Shown: positions 7,616 to 14,860 of the stretch, one piece after another | Layout of the letters: every line of letters starts with the position of its first letter | Numbering within the stretch: the first letter of the stretch is position 1 | NCBI GenBank assembly: GCA_050257395.1 | Contig: JBLMWU010000256.1 | Span: 1 to 15,357, forward strand | Origin: JAIRTY01 sp050257395 | Lineage (GTDB): Bacteria > Actinomycetota > Actinomycetes > Streptosporangiales > Streptosporangiaceae | DNA length: 15,357 nt | Direction: 5' to 3' | Notes under the pieces: model-generated | Told to the model about the DNA's origin: nothing | Databases searched by the model: none | What the model saw: the letters and a program-made list of their open reading frames with translations, nothing else | Translations under genes and position numbers: made by a program

Positions 7616-7682
7616 CGGGGTGCCGGGCCGCGGCCATCATCTGATACCAGCCGGTAACATGCCCGGAAGGGAGCACCCGCTG
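7616..7682. other. Short gap between the sugar operon and the SGNH esterase
   Basis: The gap holds a perfect 10-base palindrome GGCCGCGGCC (7626-7635), a TTGACG at 7612-7617 overlapping the GH3 stop, and the esterase ribosome site GGAAGGGAG (7665-7673). No convincing -10 element lies at the right distance from TTGACG, so I cannot say whether the esterase has its own promoter or reads through from the operon. Confidence 0.4.
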
Positions 7683-8600
7683 ATGCCCCGCACCGCCGCG
7701 CCCGCCCGCCTTGCCGCACCCCGTTCCCGCATCCGGGCCCTGCTGGCCCGCTGGTTACCGGCGCTGGCCGCCGCGCCGCTGGCGGCCGCCTTCCTGCCGG
7801 CCTCGGGCAGCGCCGCCGCCGGCCCGGCCTACGTGGCCCTCGGCGACTCCTACACCTCCGGCGCGCTGATCCCCGACCAGACCGGGCAGCCTCCCGGCTG
7901 CCTGCGGTCGGACCGCAACTATCCCTCGCTCACCGCCGCCGCCATCGCCGCCGCCCCGTTCACCGACGTGAGCTGCGGCGGCGCCACCACCGCCGACATG
8001 ACCTCCCCGCAGGTGACCCTGGCCGGGACCAACCCGCCGGAGCTGGACGCGCTGGCAAGCGGCACCAGCCTGGTGACGCTGCAGATCGGCGGCAACGACA
8101 TCGGCTTCATCGACATCGTCATCCGGTGCGCCAGCCTGAGCCTCGCCAGCCCGTTCGGCTCCCCATGCAAGCACTCCTACACCGCGGGCGGCACCGACCA
8201 GCTCGCGCAGGCCATCAGCCAGACCGCGCCCAGGGTGGCGGCGGTGCTGCAGGCGATCCGCCAGCGTTCCCCGCAGGCGCGGGTGCTGGTGGTGGGCTAC
8301 CCGGTGATCCTGCCCGGCACCGGCCACGGCTGCTGGCCCACCGCGCCCATCGCCTACGGTGACGTGCCGTACCTGCGCGGCGTGGAGAAGGAGCTCAACC
8401 AGATGCTGGCCACCGAGGCCGCGGCGAACGGCGCGGGCTTCGTGGACACCTACACCCCCAGCATCGGCCACGACGTGTGCCGGCCCGAAGGCGTCCGCTG
8501 GATGGAGGGCCTGGTCCCGGCCTCACCCGCCGCCCCCATGCACCCCAATGAGCTGGGAGAGCAGGCCATGGCCCGGGCGGTCACCGCCGCCGTGGGCTGA
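7683..8600 (+). CDS. Secreted SGNH/GDSL-family esterase or lipase
   Basis: Serine ester hydrolase of 305 aa, exported by a signal peptide (basic start, hydrophobic 25-40, probable cleavage near SGSAAA about residue 46). The SGNH blocks are in order: VALGDSYTSG with Ser56, SCGGATTADM with Gly100, QIGGNDIGF with Asn138, and MHPNELGEQAMA with His287. The usual Asp three residues before the His is Ala284. A missing Asp is known in the Streptomyces scabies esterase, where a backbone carbonyl supports the His. Six cysteines (for example C73, C98, C149) suggest three disulfides, as in actinomycete GDSL lipases. I chose ATG 7683 for its good GGAAGGGAG site; the frame also allows GTG 7620 and ATG 7659. 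Leu25 is encoded by TTA (7755-7757), a rare codon read by the bldA tRNA in streptomycetes. The 3' end overlaps the convergent cyanophycin synthetase by 20 bases. The ester substrate is unknown. Confidence 0.9.
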   Translation: MPRTAAPARLAAPRSRIRALLARWLPALAAAPLAAAFLPASGSAAAGPAYVALGDSYTSGALIPDQTGQPPGCLRSDRNYPSLTAAAIAAAPFTDVSCGGATTADMTSPQVTLAGTNPPELDALASGTSLVTLQIGGNDIGFIDIVIRCASLSLASPFGSPCKHSYTAGGTDQLAQAISQTAPRVAAVLQAIRQRSPQARVLVVGYPVILPGTGHGCWPTAPIAYGDVPYLRGVEKELNQMLATEAAANGAGFVDTYTPSIGHDVCRPEGVRWMEGLVPASPAAPMHPNELGEQAMARAVTAAVG

Positions 8601-11301
8601 GCACGAGGCTGGCCGCGGTTAACACGTCGTCGCGGGCGGCAGCCTCGGCGGGCCAGGTGACGGCGCCAAGCGAGCTGAGCACCGCGTGCACCGGCGCCAG
8701 CTTCTCGTACAGGAACAGCACCGGGTCGCCCGGGGCGGCCAGGCCGAGCGCTGAGCACAGCGCCTGGTCCGGCCCGTCCGCCACCGCGATCGTGATGCCC
8801 GGCCGCTGCCGCTCCAGCGCCTCGCTGATCAGCCGGGTCATCTCACCCGGCCGCCGGCCGCGCAGGTCGGTGTCCTCGTACACCACCACCCGGCCGAACC
8901 AGGCGGCGGCGGTGGCGGCCGTCTCCGCCACCAGGTCGTCCCGCCGGTCCCCGGGCAGGGTGATCGCGGCCACCGGCTCGCCGTCCCAGGCCTCGCGCAG
9001 CAGCCGGCCCATGGCCGCCAGCGCCGCCGGGTTGTGCCCGTAGTCCACCACCACCGGGCAGCCGGCCACCTGGTACACGTTGCCGCGGCCCGGGTTGGCC
9101 TGCAGCGGGGTGAAGCTGGCCAGCGCCCGGCGGATGTCCTTCACGCTCACGCCCAGCGCCCGGCAGGCCGACACCGCCGCCAGCGCGTTGGCCACCAGGT
9201 GCGTCGCGGCGCCGCCGAACGAGCCGGGGATGCCGGCCACGGACAGCAGCAGCGTCTCCTCGCCGCCGCGGGCCTCCACCAGCTCGGTGCCACGCAGCTC
9301 GCAGGTGGTGCCGCCGGCCATCCGGTGGGCGACCATCACCGGGTTGCGGCCGTCCAGCCCGAAGTACCGGATGACCGGCTGGCGCCTGCGCACGGCCGCC
9401 CGGCCGGCCAGGCCCGCGGTGCGCGGGTCGTCGGCGTTCAGCACCAGCGTGCCGCCGGTCCGGATCTCCTCGGCCACCAGCGACTTGATGTGGGTCAGGT
9501 CGTCCAGGTCGTCGATGCCGTCGGCGCCGAGGTGGTCGGCGGTGATGTTGGTCAGCACCGCCACGTCCGCCTGGTCGTAGCCCAGGCCGCGGCGGACGAT
9601 ACCGCCGCGGGCCGTCTCCAGCACCGCGGCCTCCACCGTCGGGTCGTCGAGCACCAGCTCCGCCGACCGGGGCCCGGACGCGTCCGTGGCCTGCACCAGC
9701 CGCCCGCCGACGAAGATGCCGTCGGTGGTGGTCATGCCCACCCGCAGGCCCGCCTGGCGGAGGATGTGGCTGATCATCCGCACCGTGGTGGTCTTGCCGT
9801 TGGTGCCGGTGACGGACACGATCGGGATCCGCGCCGGGACCCCCGGCGGGTACAGCCGGTCGATGATGGCGCCGGCCACGTCCCGGGGCCGGCCCGCGCT
9901 GGGGGCCAGGTGCATCCGCAGGCCCGGGCACGCGTTGAGCTCGATGACCGCCCCGCGGGCCGCCGGGTCCCCGTCCTGGTCGGTATGCAGCGGCCCGGCG
10001 ATGTCGGTGAGCCGGACGTCCAGCCCGCACACGTCCAGGCCGGCCGCGGCGGCCGCCCGGCAGCACATCGCCGCCACCTCCGGGTGCACCAGGTCGGTCA
10101 CGTCGGTGCTGGTGCCGCCGGTGGACAGGTTCGCGTTCCGGCGCAGGGTGACCACCTGCCCCGGCGCGGGCACCGAGCCCGGGCTCAGCCCCTGCGCCGC
10201 CAGCCCGGCCAGCGCCTCGCTGTCCAGCGCGATCCGGGTCAGCGGCCGGGCGTGCCCGTCACCGCGCCGCGGGTCGGCGTTCGCGCGCGCGACCAGGGCC
10301 GCGATGTCGTGGCTGCCGTCCCCGGTCACCGAGGCCGGCCGCAGCGCGGCGGCGGCCACCACCCGGCCGTCCACCACCAGCACCCGGTAGTCCTGGCCCG
10401 GGATGTAGGTCTCCACCAGCACCTCCGGGCCGCTGGAGCTCGCCCGCCGGTAGGCCTCCGCCGCCTCATGCTCGCTGGTGATGCCCACGCTCACGCACCG
10501 GCCGTGGTTGCCGCCGCGCGGCTTGACCACGGCCGGGCCGCCGATCCGGCCGAAGACCGCGGCCGCCTCCGCCGCGGACCGGGCCAGCCCGCCCGCCGGG
10601 ACCGGCACGCCCGCGTCCGCCAGCAGCTGCTTGGCGAGCAGCTTGTCGGACGCGACGTCCACGCCCACGGCCGAGGTCTGGTCGGTGAGCGCCGCCCACA
10701 CCAGCCGCCGGTGGCACCCGTAGCCGAGCCGCAGCAGGCTGAGCCCGCCGACCCGGCGGGCCGGGATGCCGCGCCTGCGGGCGGCCCCGGCGAGCGCGGC
10801 GGTGCTCACCCCGAGCCGCTGCTCCTCCACCGCGCGGGTGATGGCGGACAGGGCGGCGTCCGGCCGCGGTTCCCGTTCGGCAAGAAGATCGGTGACGATG
10901 CGGATGGCCAGGACCAGCAGGTCGCGCGGGACCGGCGAGCCGGCCGGCTCATCGGCCGGGCACTCGGTCACCACGTCGTAGCGGCCGTCCGCGCCCGCCC
11001 ACTCGGTGCGGCCGAAGTGCACCGGGCGGCCAGCCAGCGCGGACAGCTCCAGCGCGACGTGCTCGGTGACGTGGCCGAAGTACGTGCCGCGCGCCATCGC
11101 GTCGAGAAAGCCGCCGGGCCGCCCGGCCGCGCAGTGGTGGCTGGCGAGGCCCGGCAGCAGGTCCGCCAGCCGGGCGGCGAAACCCGCGTGCGAGGTGGTC
11201 TCGTGGCCGGTCAGCCCGTCGAGTTCCAGCCGCGCGACCGTCACCGGCCGCCGCAGGTACACGTTGGGTCCGCTCAGGCGGCGTATCTCGGTCAGCCGCA
11301 C
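8581..11301 (-). CDS. cphA: Cyanophycin synthetase
   Basis: Polymerises Asp and Arg (or Lys) into multi-L-arginyl-poly-L-aspartate, a cytosolic nitrogen/carbon store, using two ATP per dipeptide unit. The 906-aa length fits the family. The N-domain opens MRLTEIRRLSGPNVYLRRP, like known CphA proteins, and has GHVTEHVALEL with H77-x-x-E80-H81, close to the metal-peptidase-like site reported to make primers. Residues about 215-480 are the ATP-grasp ligase (VVKPRGGNHGR at 258-268, GGTSTDVTD at 395-403, ELNACPGLRMHLAPS at 454-468). Residues about 490-906 are a Mur-ligase domain with P-loop VTGTNGKTTT at 497-506 and LTNITADHLG at 583-592. The start is GTG 11299-11301 with AGGGGG at 11307-11312. The gene lies 37 bases after cyanophycinase, same strand, probably one transcript. 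Leu894 is a TTA codon (8620-8622). The call is strong; a related Mur-like ligase is the only alternative. Confidence 0.95.
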   Translation of the reverse strand: MRLTEIRRLSGPNVYLRRPVTVARLELDGLTGHETTSHAGFAARLADLLPGLASHHCAAGRPGGFLDAMARGTYFGHVTEHVALELSALAGRPVHFGRTEWAGADGRYDVVTECPADEPAGSPVPRDLLVLAIRIVTDLLAEREPRPDAALSAITRAVEEQRLGVSTAALAGAARRRGIPARRVGGLSLLRLGYGCHRRLVWAALTDQTSAVGVDVASDKLLAKQLLADAGVPVPAGGLARSAAEAAAVFGRIGGPAVVKPRGGNHGRCVSVGITSEHEAAEAYRRASSSGPEVLVETYIPGQDYRVLVVDGRVVAAAALRPASVTGDGSHDIAALVARANADPRRGDGHARPLTRIALDSEALAGLAAQGLSPGSVPAPGQVVTLRRNANLSTGGTSTDVTDLVHPEVAAMCCRAAAAAGLDVCGLDVRLTDIAGPLHTDQDGDPAARGAVIELNACPGLRMHLAPSAGRPRDVAGAIIDRLYPPGVPARIPIVSVTGTNGKTTTVRMISHILRQAGLRVGMTTTDGIFVGGRLVQATDASGPRSAELVLDDPTVEAAVLETARGGIVRRGLGYDQADVAVLTNITADHLGADGIDDLDDLTHIKSLVAEEIRTGGTLVLNADDPRTAGLAGRAAVRRRQPVIRYFGLDGRNPVMVAHRMAGGTTCELRGTELVEARGGEETLLLSVAGIPGSFGGAATHLVANALAAVSACRALGVSVKDIRRALASFTPLQANPGRGNVYQVAGCPVVVDYGHNPAALAAMGRLLREAWDGEPVAAITLPGDRRDDLVAETAATAAAWFGRVVVYEDTDLRGRRPGEMTRLISEALERQRPGITIAVADGPDQALCSALGLAAPGDPVLFLYEKLAPVHAVLSSLGAVTWPAEAAARDDVLTAASLVLSPRRR

Positions 11302-11338
11302 GTCTGCCCCCTGGGATGTCGCCGGGTCCGTGCCCGGA

Positions 11339-12166
11339 TCAGTAGCGGGTGTGCGCGGGGCCGATGGCGGCGGCCCGCGCCGGGATGTCGTAGACGCATC
11401 CGGCCGGCATCAGATGCAGGCGGACGCCGAACAGGGTGATCGGGTCGCAGTCGCCGGCCGCGTGCACCACGGTGGCGTCCTGCGCGTCGGCCACCGTCAC
11501 CACCCCGCTGCCGAGCACCTCGAAGGAGCTGCCCTCGACCAGGATCGCGGTGTTGTCGTCGATGCCCACGCCGATGTGCTCCGGGTGCAGCGCCACCGCG
11601 CTGAGCAGCCGCGGCAGCCGCCCGCGGGCGGCGAAGTGCATGTCGATGAGCAGGCCGGCGATCAGCCCAAGTCCTGGCCCGGTGCGCACGGTGGCGGCGG
11701 CGACCTCCGGGCCCTGCCCGCCGAGGATCATGGTGCGGCCGAGCGCGGTCGCGCCCGCGCTGGTGCCGGCCACCACCAGCCCCCCGGCCAGCCGCTCGCT
11801 GAGCACGTCATTGGTGCGGGAGCCGACCAGCGCCCGGATCCGTGACTGGTCGCCGCCGCTGAAGAACACCCCGGTGGCGTCCCGGATGATCATCTCGGCC
11901 TCGTCACCGTCGGCGTCGGCCCGCCCGCGCAGCCGCAGCTCACGCGTGCAGGCCACGCCCAGCTTGCGGAACACCCGCTCGTACTCGGCGTGGACCTCGT
12001 CCGGGATGCCGGTGGCGGTGGTCACCAGGGCGATCCGGGCGTTGCTGCCGCCGGCCATTTCCACGAACCGGTCCAGCACGCCCGCGCCGCAGCAGCGGTC
12101 TTCGCCGCCGCCGATGATCAGCAGGCGGCCGCCGGTCAGCGCGCCGTCAGCTGCGGGCTCGTCCAC
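11339..12166 (-). CDS. cphB: Cyanophycinase (peptidase family S51)
   Basis: Cytosolic serine exopeptidase that cuts cyanophycin to beta-Asp-Arg dipeptides. The 275-aa protein has the family marks: LLIIGGGED at 15-23, FFSGGDQ at 101-107, the nucleophile elbow GTSAGAT with Ser136, DMHFAARGRLPRLL at 175-188 (consensus D-x-HF-x2-R-x-R-x2-RL), and GIDDNTA at 201-207. Together with the synthetase just downstream it gives a full make-and-mobilise pair. The start is GTG 12164-12166. No good ribosome site precedes it, only GGGTAAC, so translation may be weak, leaderless or from a very short leader. No isoaspartyl dipeptidase, needed to finish degradation, is present nearby. The last 20 residues are not distinctive. 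I am confident of the family because both the nucleophile motif and the gene pairing agree. Confidence 0.94.
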   Translation of the reverse strand: MDEPAADGALTGGRLLIIGGGEDRCCGAGVLDRFVEMAGGSNARIALVTTATGIPDEVHAEYERVFRKLGVACTRELRLRGRADADGDEAEMIIRDATGVFFSGGDQSRIRALVGSRTNDVLSERLAGGLVVAGTSAGATALGRTMILGGQGPEVAAATVRTGPGLGLIAGLLIDMHFAARGRLPRLLSAVALHPEHIGVGIDDNTAILVEGSSFEVLGSGVVTVADAQDATVVHAAGDCDPITLFGVRLHLMPAGCVYDIPARAAAIGPAHTRY

Positions 12167-12173
12167 GGTGCGT

Positions 12174-12203
12174 TGTTACCCAGCGTAGTTATATGCGAAC
12201 CAA
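12174..12203 (-). promoter_or_regulatory. Candidate promoter region of the cphB-cphA operon
   Basis: The 41-base gap upstream of cphB is strikingly AT-rich for this genome. On the minus strand TATAAC (12193-12188) could be a -10, giving a leader of about 15 bases. Alternatively TTGGTT (12203-12198) with GGTAAC (12180-12175), 17 bases apart, would put the transcript start almost at the GTG. Neither fits consensus well; the AT-rich island itself is the main evidence. Confidence 0.35.
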
Positions 12204-12207
12204 TCGT

Positions 12208-14073
12208 TTATTTATGTCCTCGGTAATGGCCACGGACCGTGGCCACCATGCGGCCCGGCAGCCGGTACAGCCAGACCCGGCCCGCCCGGCAGCAGAACCG
12301 GAAGCCGAGGCCGCGCAGGTACCGCAGCACGGCGGGCGGGTGCCGCCAGAGCACCGCCCAGCCCACCCGGATCCGGGTGGCGTCCGCGCGGGCCGCGGCC
12401 AGCTGGGCCCGGCTGCTGGGCCAGCCGTGCTGGGCCGCGGCCAGCCGGGCCAGGAACGGGTGCGCCCACAGCCGGGTCACCAGCTGACGCGGGATCCAGG
12501 AGCTGTACGACTCGGCCCGCGGGTGGCCGTCCGCGGCGGCGAGGATCAGCGCGCCCGGTGCGATGGGCCCGCCGAAATGGGCCGGTATGCCGCCCCACAG
12601 GCCGAACGGGACATCCACGACGATGGACCCCGAATGGTCGGCGGCGATCGGCCGGTCAACCGCCGGGATGGCGGCCGGCATGCTCCGCCAGAAGTGCCCG
12701 CCCCCGGCCCAGCCGGCCTCCGCCAGCGCCAGTACCGCCAGCACGGCCACGGCGGGCCGGGCCCGCGCTGCCAGCCAGGCCACCGCCGCCCCCGCCAGCA
12801 GGGCGGCCGGCACCAGCCCGAGCAGGGCGAACCGGTCGGCTTCCCGGAACGCGCCCAGGCCTGGCACCTGGACCAGCCAGGTGAATGGCAGCAGCGAGGA
12901 CAGCCGCACGCCGTGCTGGTGCAGCGGCAGCGGGGTGAACACCCGGCCGCCGGCGCGCAGCGCCGCGCCGAGCGACAGCGCGGCCGCGGCGGCCCAGAGC
13001 AGCGCCAGCAGCCGGGCGCTGCGCCGCCGCCAGGACACCGCCAGCCCGGCCATCGCGGCCACGGACAGCACCACCCCGAACGTGGCCACCCCCTCGAAGT
13101 CCGGGCGGTAGCGGTAGACCGCGGCCAGCCCGTCCAGGCCCAGCCGCCGCAGGCTCGGGGACGGGGCGAACAGGGTCGGCACCCCGATCCCGAAACCCCG
13201 GTAGGAGCGGGCGATAACGTGCGGGGTGCCGACCAGGCCGCCCGTCCCCGCCTGTGCCGCCATGGCGATGATCTGCGGGCTCGCCACGGCCAGCGCGGTG
13301 AGGGCGGTCAGCGCCAGCGGGCGCAGCGTCATGATGGTGAACGAGGAACGCCGGGCCAGCCAGGGCAGCAGCGTGAGCGCCGCCAGGATGACGGCGAGGA
13401 TGGCGGACTCCTGGTTGACCAGGGCGGCCGCGCCGAGCACCAGCCCCAGCACCGCGGCCCGCCGCGGGCCCGGCGCCCTGGCCAGCCGCACCGCGGCCGC
13501 CAGCGCCAGCGGCAGGAACAGTTCGCCCGCGGCGATGTTCGCGTGGTACCAGTCCTGCCAGGCCAGCATGGCCGACAGGCCGAAGAAGCCGCCGGCCGCG
13601 AGCGCGCCCCACTGGCTGGCCGGCCACAGCCGGGCCGCCCGGTACATGACCCAGCACAGCAGCCCGGGCAGGGCGAGCACCAGGACGCTGTAGCTCACCG
13701 CCGGGCCGAACGCGAGCGTGACCGGGGCCAGCACCAGCCCGGGCAGCGGCATCAGCGTGTCGAAGGCCAGCGGGGTTCCGGCCGGGGCGCCCAGCAGCCC
13801 GGTGTGCCACGGGCTGGCCAGGTGCACGGCCTGGTGCGCGACCCACCACAGGCCCCAGACGTAGCTCGACACGTCCCGGTCGGCCGGCAGCCAGCCGGGC
13901 ACCCGGGCGGCCAGCGGCCAGGTCAGGATCACCCCGGCGGCGAGGTAGCCGGCCAGCACGCCGGCCTGCCCGGCCCAGCGCCGGGCCGCGGCCGCCCCGC
14001 CCGGGCGCGGCGGGCTCGCCGCCGGAGCATGCTGACAGGTGCCGGCCAGCCCGGCGACGCCCAGCTCCCCCAT
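12208..14073 (-). CDS. Multi-spanning membrane protein, probable GT-C-fold glycosyltransferase
   Basis: A 621-aa integral membrane protein. Roughly ten or more hydrophobic segments are visible, the first being AGVLAGYLAAGVILTWPLA, followed by a loop with acidic residues (LPADRDVSSYVWGLWW). An acidic first outer loop is where GT-C enzymes that use lipid-linked sugars keep their catalytic Asp. Later marks include NQESAILAVILAAL and GAFREADRFALLGLVPAALLAG, the latter like an FR-x-(3)-RF motif I associate with YfhO-like and other uncharacterised GT-C proteins. A soluble C-terminal part of about 150 residues ends in FCCRAGRVWLYRLPGR. I prefer ATG 14071-14073, preceded by GGGGAG (14083-14078); GTG 14091 would add six residues. 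It lies upstream of and parallel to cphB, 41 bases away, but an AT-rich gap suggests separate transcription. Donor and acceptor are unknown, and a transporter-like role is not excluded. Confidence 0.75.
   Translation of the reverse strand: MGELGVAGLAGTCQHAPAASPPRPGGAAAARRWAGQAGVLAGYLAAGVILTWPLAARVPGWLPADRDVSSYVWGLWWVAHQAVHLASPWHTGLLGAPAGTPLAFDTLMPLPGLVLAPVTLAFGPAVSYSVLVLALPGLLCWVMYRAARLWPASQWGALAAGGFFGLSAMLAWQDWYHANIAAGELFLPLALAAAVRLARAPGPRRAAVLGLVLGAAALVNQESAILAVILAALTLLPWLARRSSFTIMTLRPLALTALTALAVASPQIIAMAAQAGTGGLVGTPHVIARSYRGFGIGVPTLFAPSPSLRRLGLDGLAAVYRYRPDFEGVATFGVVLSVAAMAGLAVSWRRRSARLLALLWAAAAALSLGAALRAGGRVFTPLPLHQHGVRLSSLLPFTWLVQVPGLGAFREADRFALLGLVPAALLAGAAVAWLAARARPAVAVLAVLALAEAGWAGGGHFWRSMPAAIPAVDRPIAADHSGSIVVDVPFGLWGGIPAHFGGPIAPGALILAAADGHPRAESYSSWIPRQLVTRLWAHPFLARLAAAQHGWPSSRAQLAAARADATRIRVGWAVLWRHPPAVLRYLRGLGFRFCCRAGRVWLYRLPGRMVATVRGHYRGHK
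12227..12245. repeat. Perfect 19-base palindrome at the 3' end of the membrane-protein gene
   Basis: TGGCCACGG (12227-12235), central A (12236) and CCGTGGCCA (12237-12245) form an exact inverted repeat. It falls inside the last codons of the membrane-protein gene, starting 17 bases before its stop, and about 60 bases upstream of the cphB start. In RNA it could fold as a stem of about seven pairs with a small loop. It could be a terminator stem, an operator, or chance within coding sequence. Confidence 0.5.
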
Positions 14074-14184
14074 CCCTCTCCCCGTACGCACCGGCCCGTG
14101 CCGGGCCTGGCCAGGCGGGCCGCGCGGAAACCGGCAGGGGAGGGGGGACTGCCGGCTGCGCTCCGGGCGCGGGCCCTCTGCTCA

Positions 14185-14215
14185 GAGCGCCCGGCCGCCG
14201 CGCGGCAGGGCGCTC
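14185..14215 (-). terminator. Strong hairpin terminating the mycoredoxin-ANTAR operon
   Basis: GAGCGCCC (14185-14192) pairs with GGGCGCTC (14208-14215). Inside it, after one G/A mismatch, GCCGC (14194-14198) pairs with GCGGC (14202-14206) around the triloop CGC. It lies 12 bases beyond the ANTAR stop codon on the minus strand. There is no T-tract, which is usual for actinomycete terminators. The rest of the 14074-14227 gap shows no gene. Confidence 0.65.
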
Positions 14216-14227
14216 ATCCTCGGGATG

Positions 14228-14860
14228 TCATTCGTACCCGGGCGCGCGCCGGGCCAACCGGCCGCCCCGGCGCTGGGCGGGCGGCCGGGCGAGTTCTTCC
14301 GGGATCCGCAGCAGCGGGTTGCTCGCGCTCTCCACGACCTCGCCGGCGATCTCCAGCACCCGCCGGCCGCGGGCCCGCGACGCCGAGCGCAGGAGCTCGA
14401 ACGCCTGCCGCGGCCGGAGCCGGTGCCGCTCGGCGAGCACCCCGATGGCCTGCTCCACCCGGACCCGGACGGTCAGGGCGTGCTCAAGCTGGGCCACGGT
14501 CTCCTGCAGCTGGCGGACGTCGGGTTCGGCCTCCTGCCCGGCCGCCCCGCTGTCCCGGCCGCCGGGGCGGCGGCCCTGGGCGGGCTCGCCGTTCTCCGGC
14601 AGGTCCGCCGCCAGCAGGTCGGCCAGCACCATGGCGCTGGTGAGGTCCGAAACCTCCTCGTCGCCGACCCGCCACCCGGTGGCGGTGCGCCGCACGTCCT
14701 CGGTGGTCACCTGCTCGAATCCAGGGCCGGGGCGGCCGCCCCCCGGGCCCGGCCGGCTGTCGTCGCGGACATCGCCGTCGGCCGGGCGGCGCGCGGAGTC
14801 GTCCCGGCGGTGCCGGGCGCTCCCGTCGCCGCTGGGCCGGTCTCGTCTGGTTCGCATCAT
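14228..14860 (-). CDS. ANTAR-domain RNA-binding regulator
   Basis: A 210-aa probable transcription antiterminator. ANTAR domains bind paired stem-loops in nascent RNA and stop early termination. Residues 1-48 are Arg/Asp/Gly-rich and look disordered. Residues 50-88 (VTTEDVRRTATGWRVGDEE then VSDLTSAMVLADLLAADL) form a small conserved-looking segment I do not recognise. Residues 115-130 are a short coiled coil (VRQLQETVAQLEHAL). The ANTAR three-helix bundle is about 122-176 (RVRVEQAIGVLAERHRLRP, then RQAFELLRSASRARGRRVLE). No GAF or receiver domain is present, so the sensing mode is unclear. I chose ATG 14858-14860 because it overlaps the mycoredoxin stop as ATGA; a longer reading into that gene is only overlap. 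Coupling to mycoredoxin hints at a redox link, which is inference. A hairpin terminator follows. Confidence 0.85.
   Translation of the reverse strand: MMRTRRDRPSGDGSARHRRDDSARRPADGDVRDDSRPGPGGGRPGPGFEQVTTEDVRRTATGWRVGDEEVSDLTSAMVLADLLAADLPENGEPAQGRRPGGRDSGAAGQEAEPDVRQLQETVAQLEHALTVRVRVEQAIGVLAERHRLRPRQAFELLRSASRARGRRVLEIAGEVVESASNPLLRIPEELARPPAQRRGGRLARRAPGYE

Noticed and set aside
7626..7635. Palindrome GGCCGCGGCC as an operon terminator
   Set aside because: It has no loop and such 10-base GC palindromes are expected by chance at this base composition.
7612..7647. TTGACG as a -35 box for the SGNH gene
   Set aside because: No acceptable -10 lies 16-19 bases downstream (only CATCAT/ATCATC), so I did not call a promoter.
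9034..11439. A long open plus-strand frame of about 800 codons
   Set aside because: It is the antisense of cphA, is low-complexity His/Gln/Arg-rich, and has no motif.
12193..14643. A long open plus-strand frame of about 816 codons
   Set aside because: It is antisense to the membrane protein and ANTAR genes; Gln/Pro/Arg-rich composition is typical of shadow frames in high-GC DNA.
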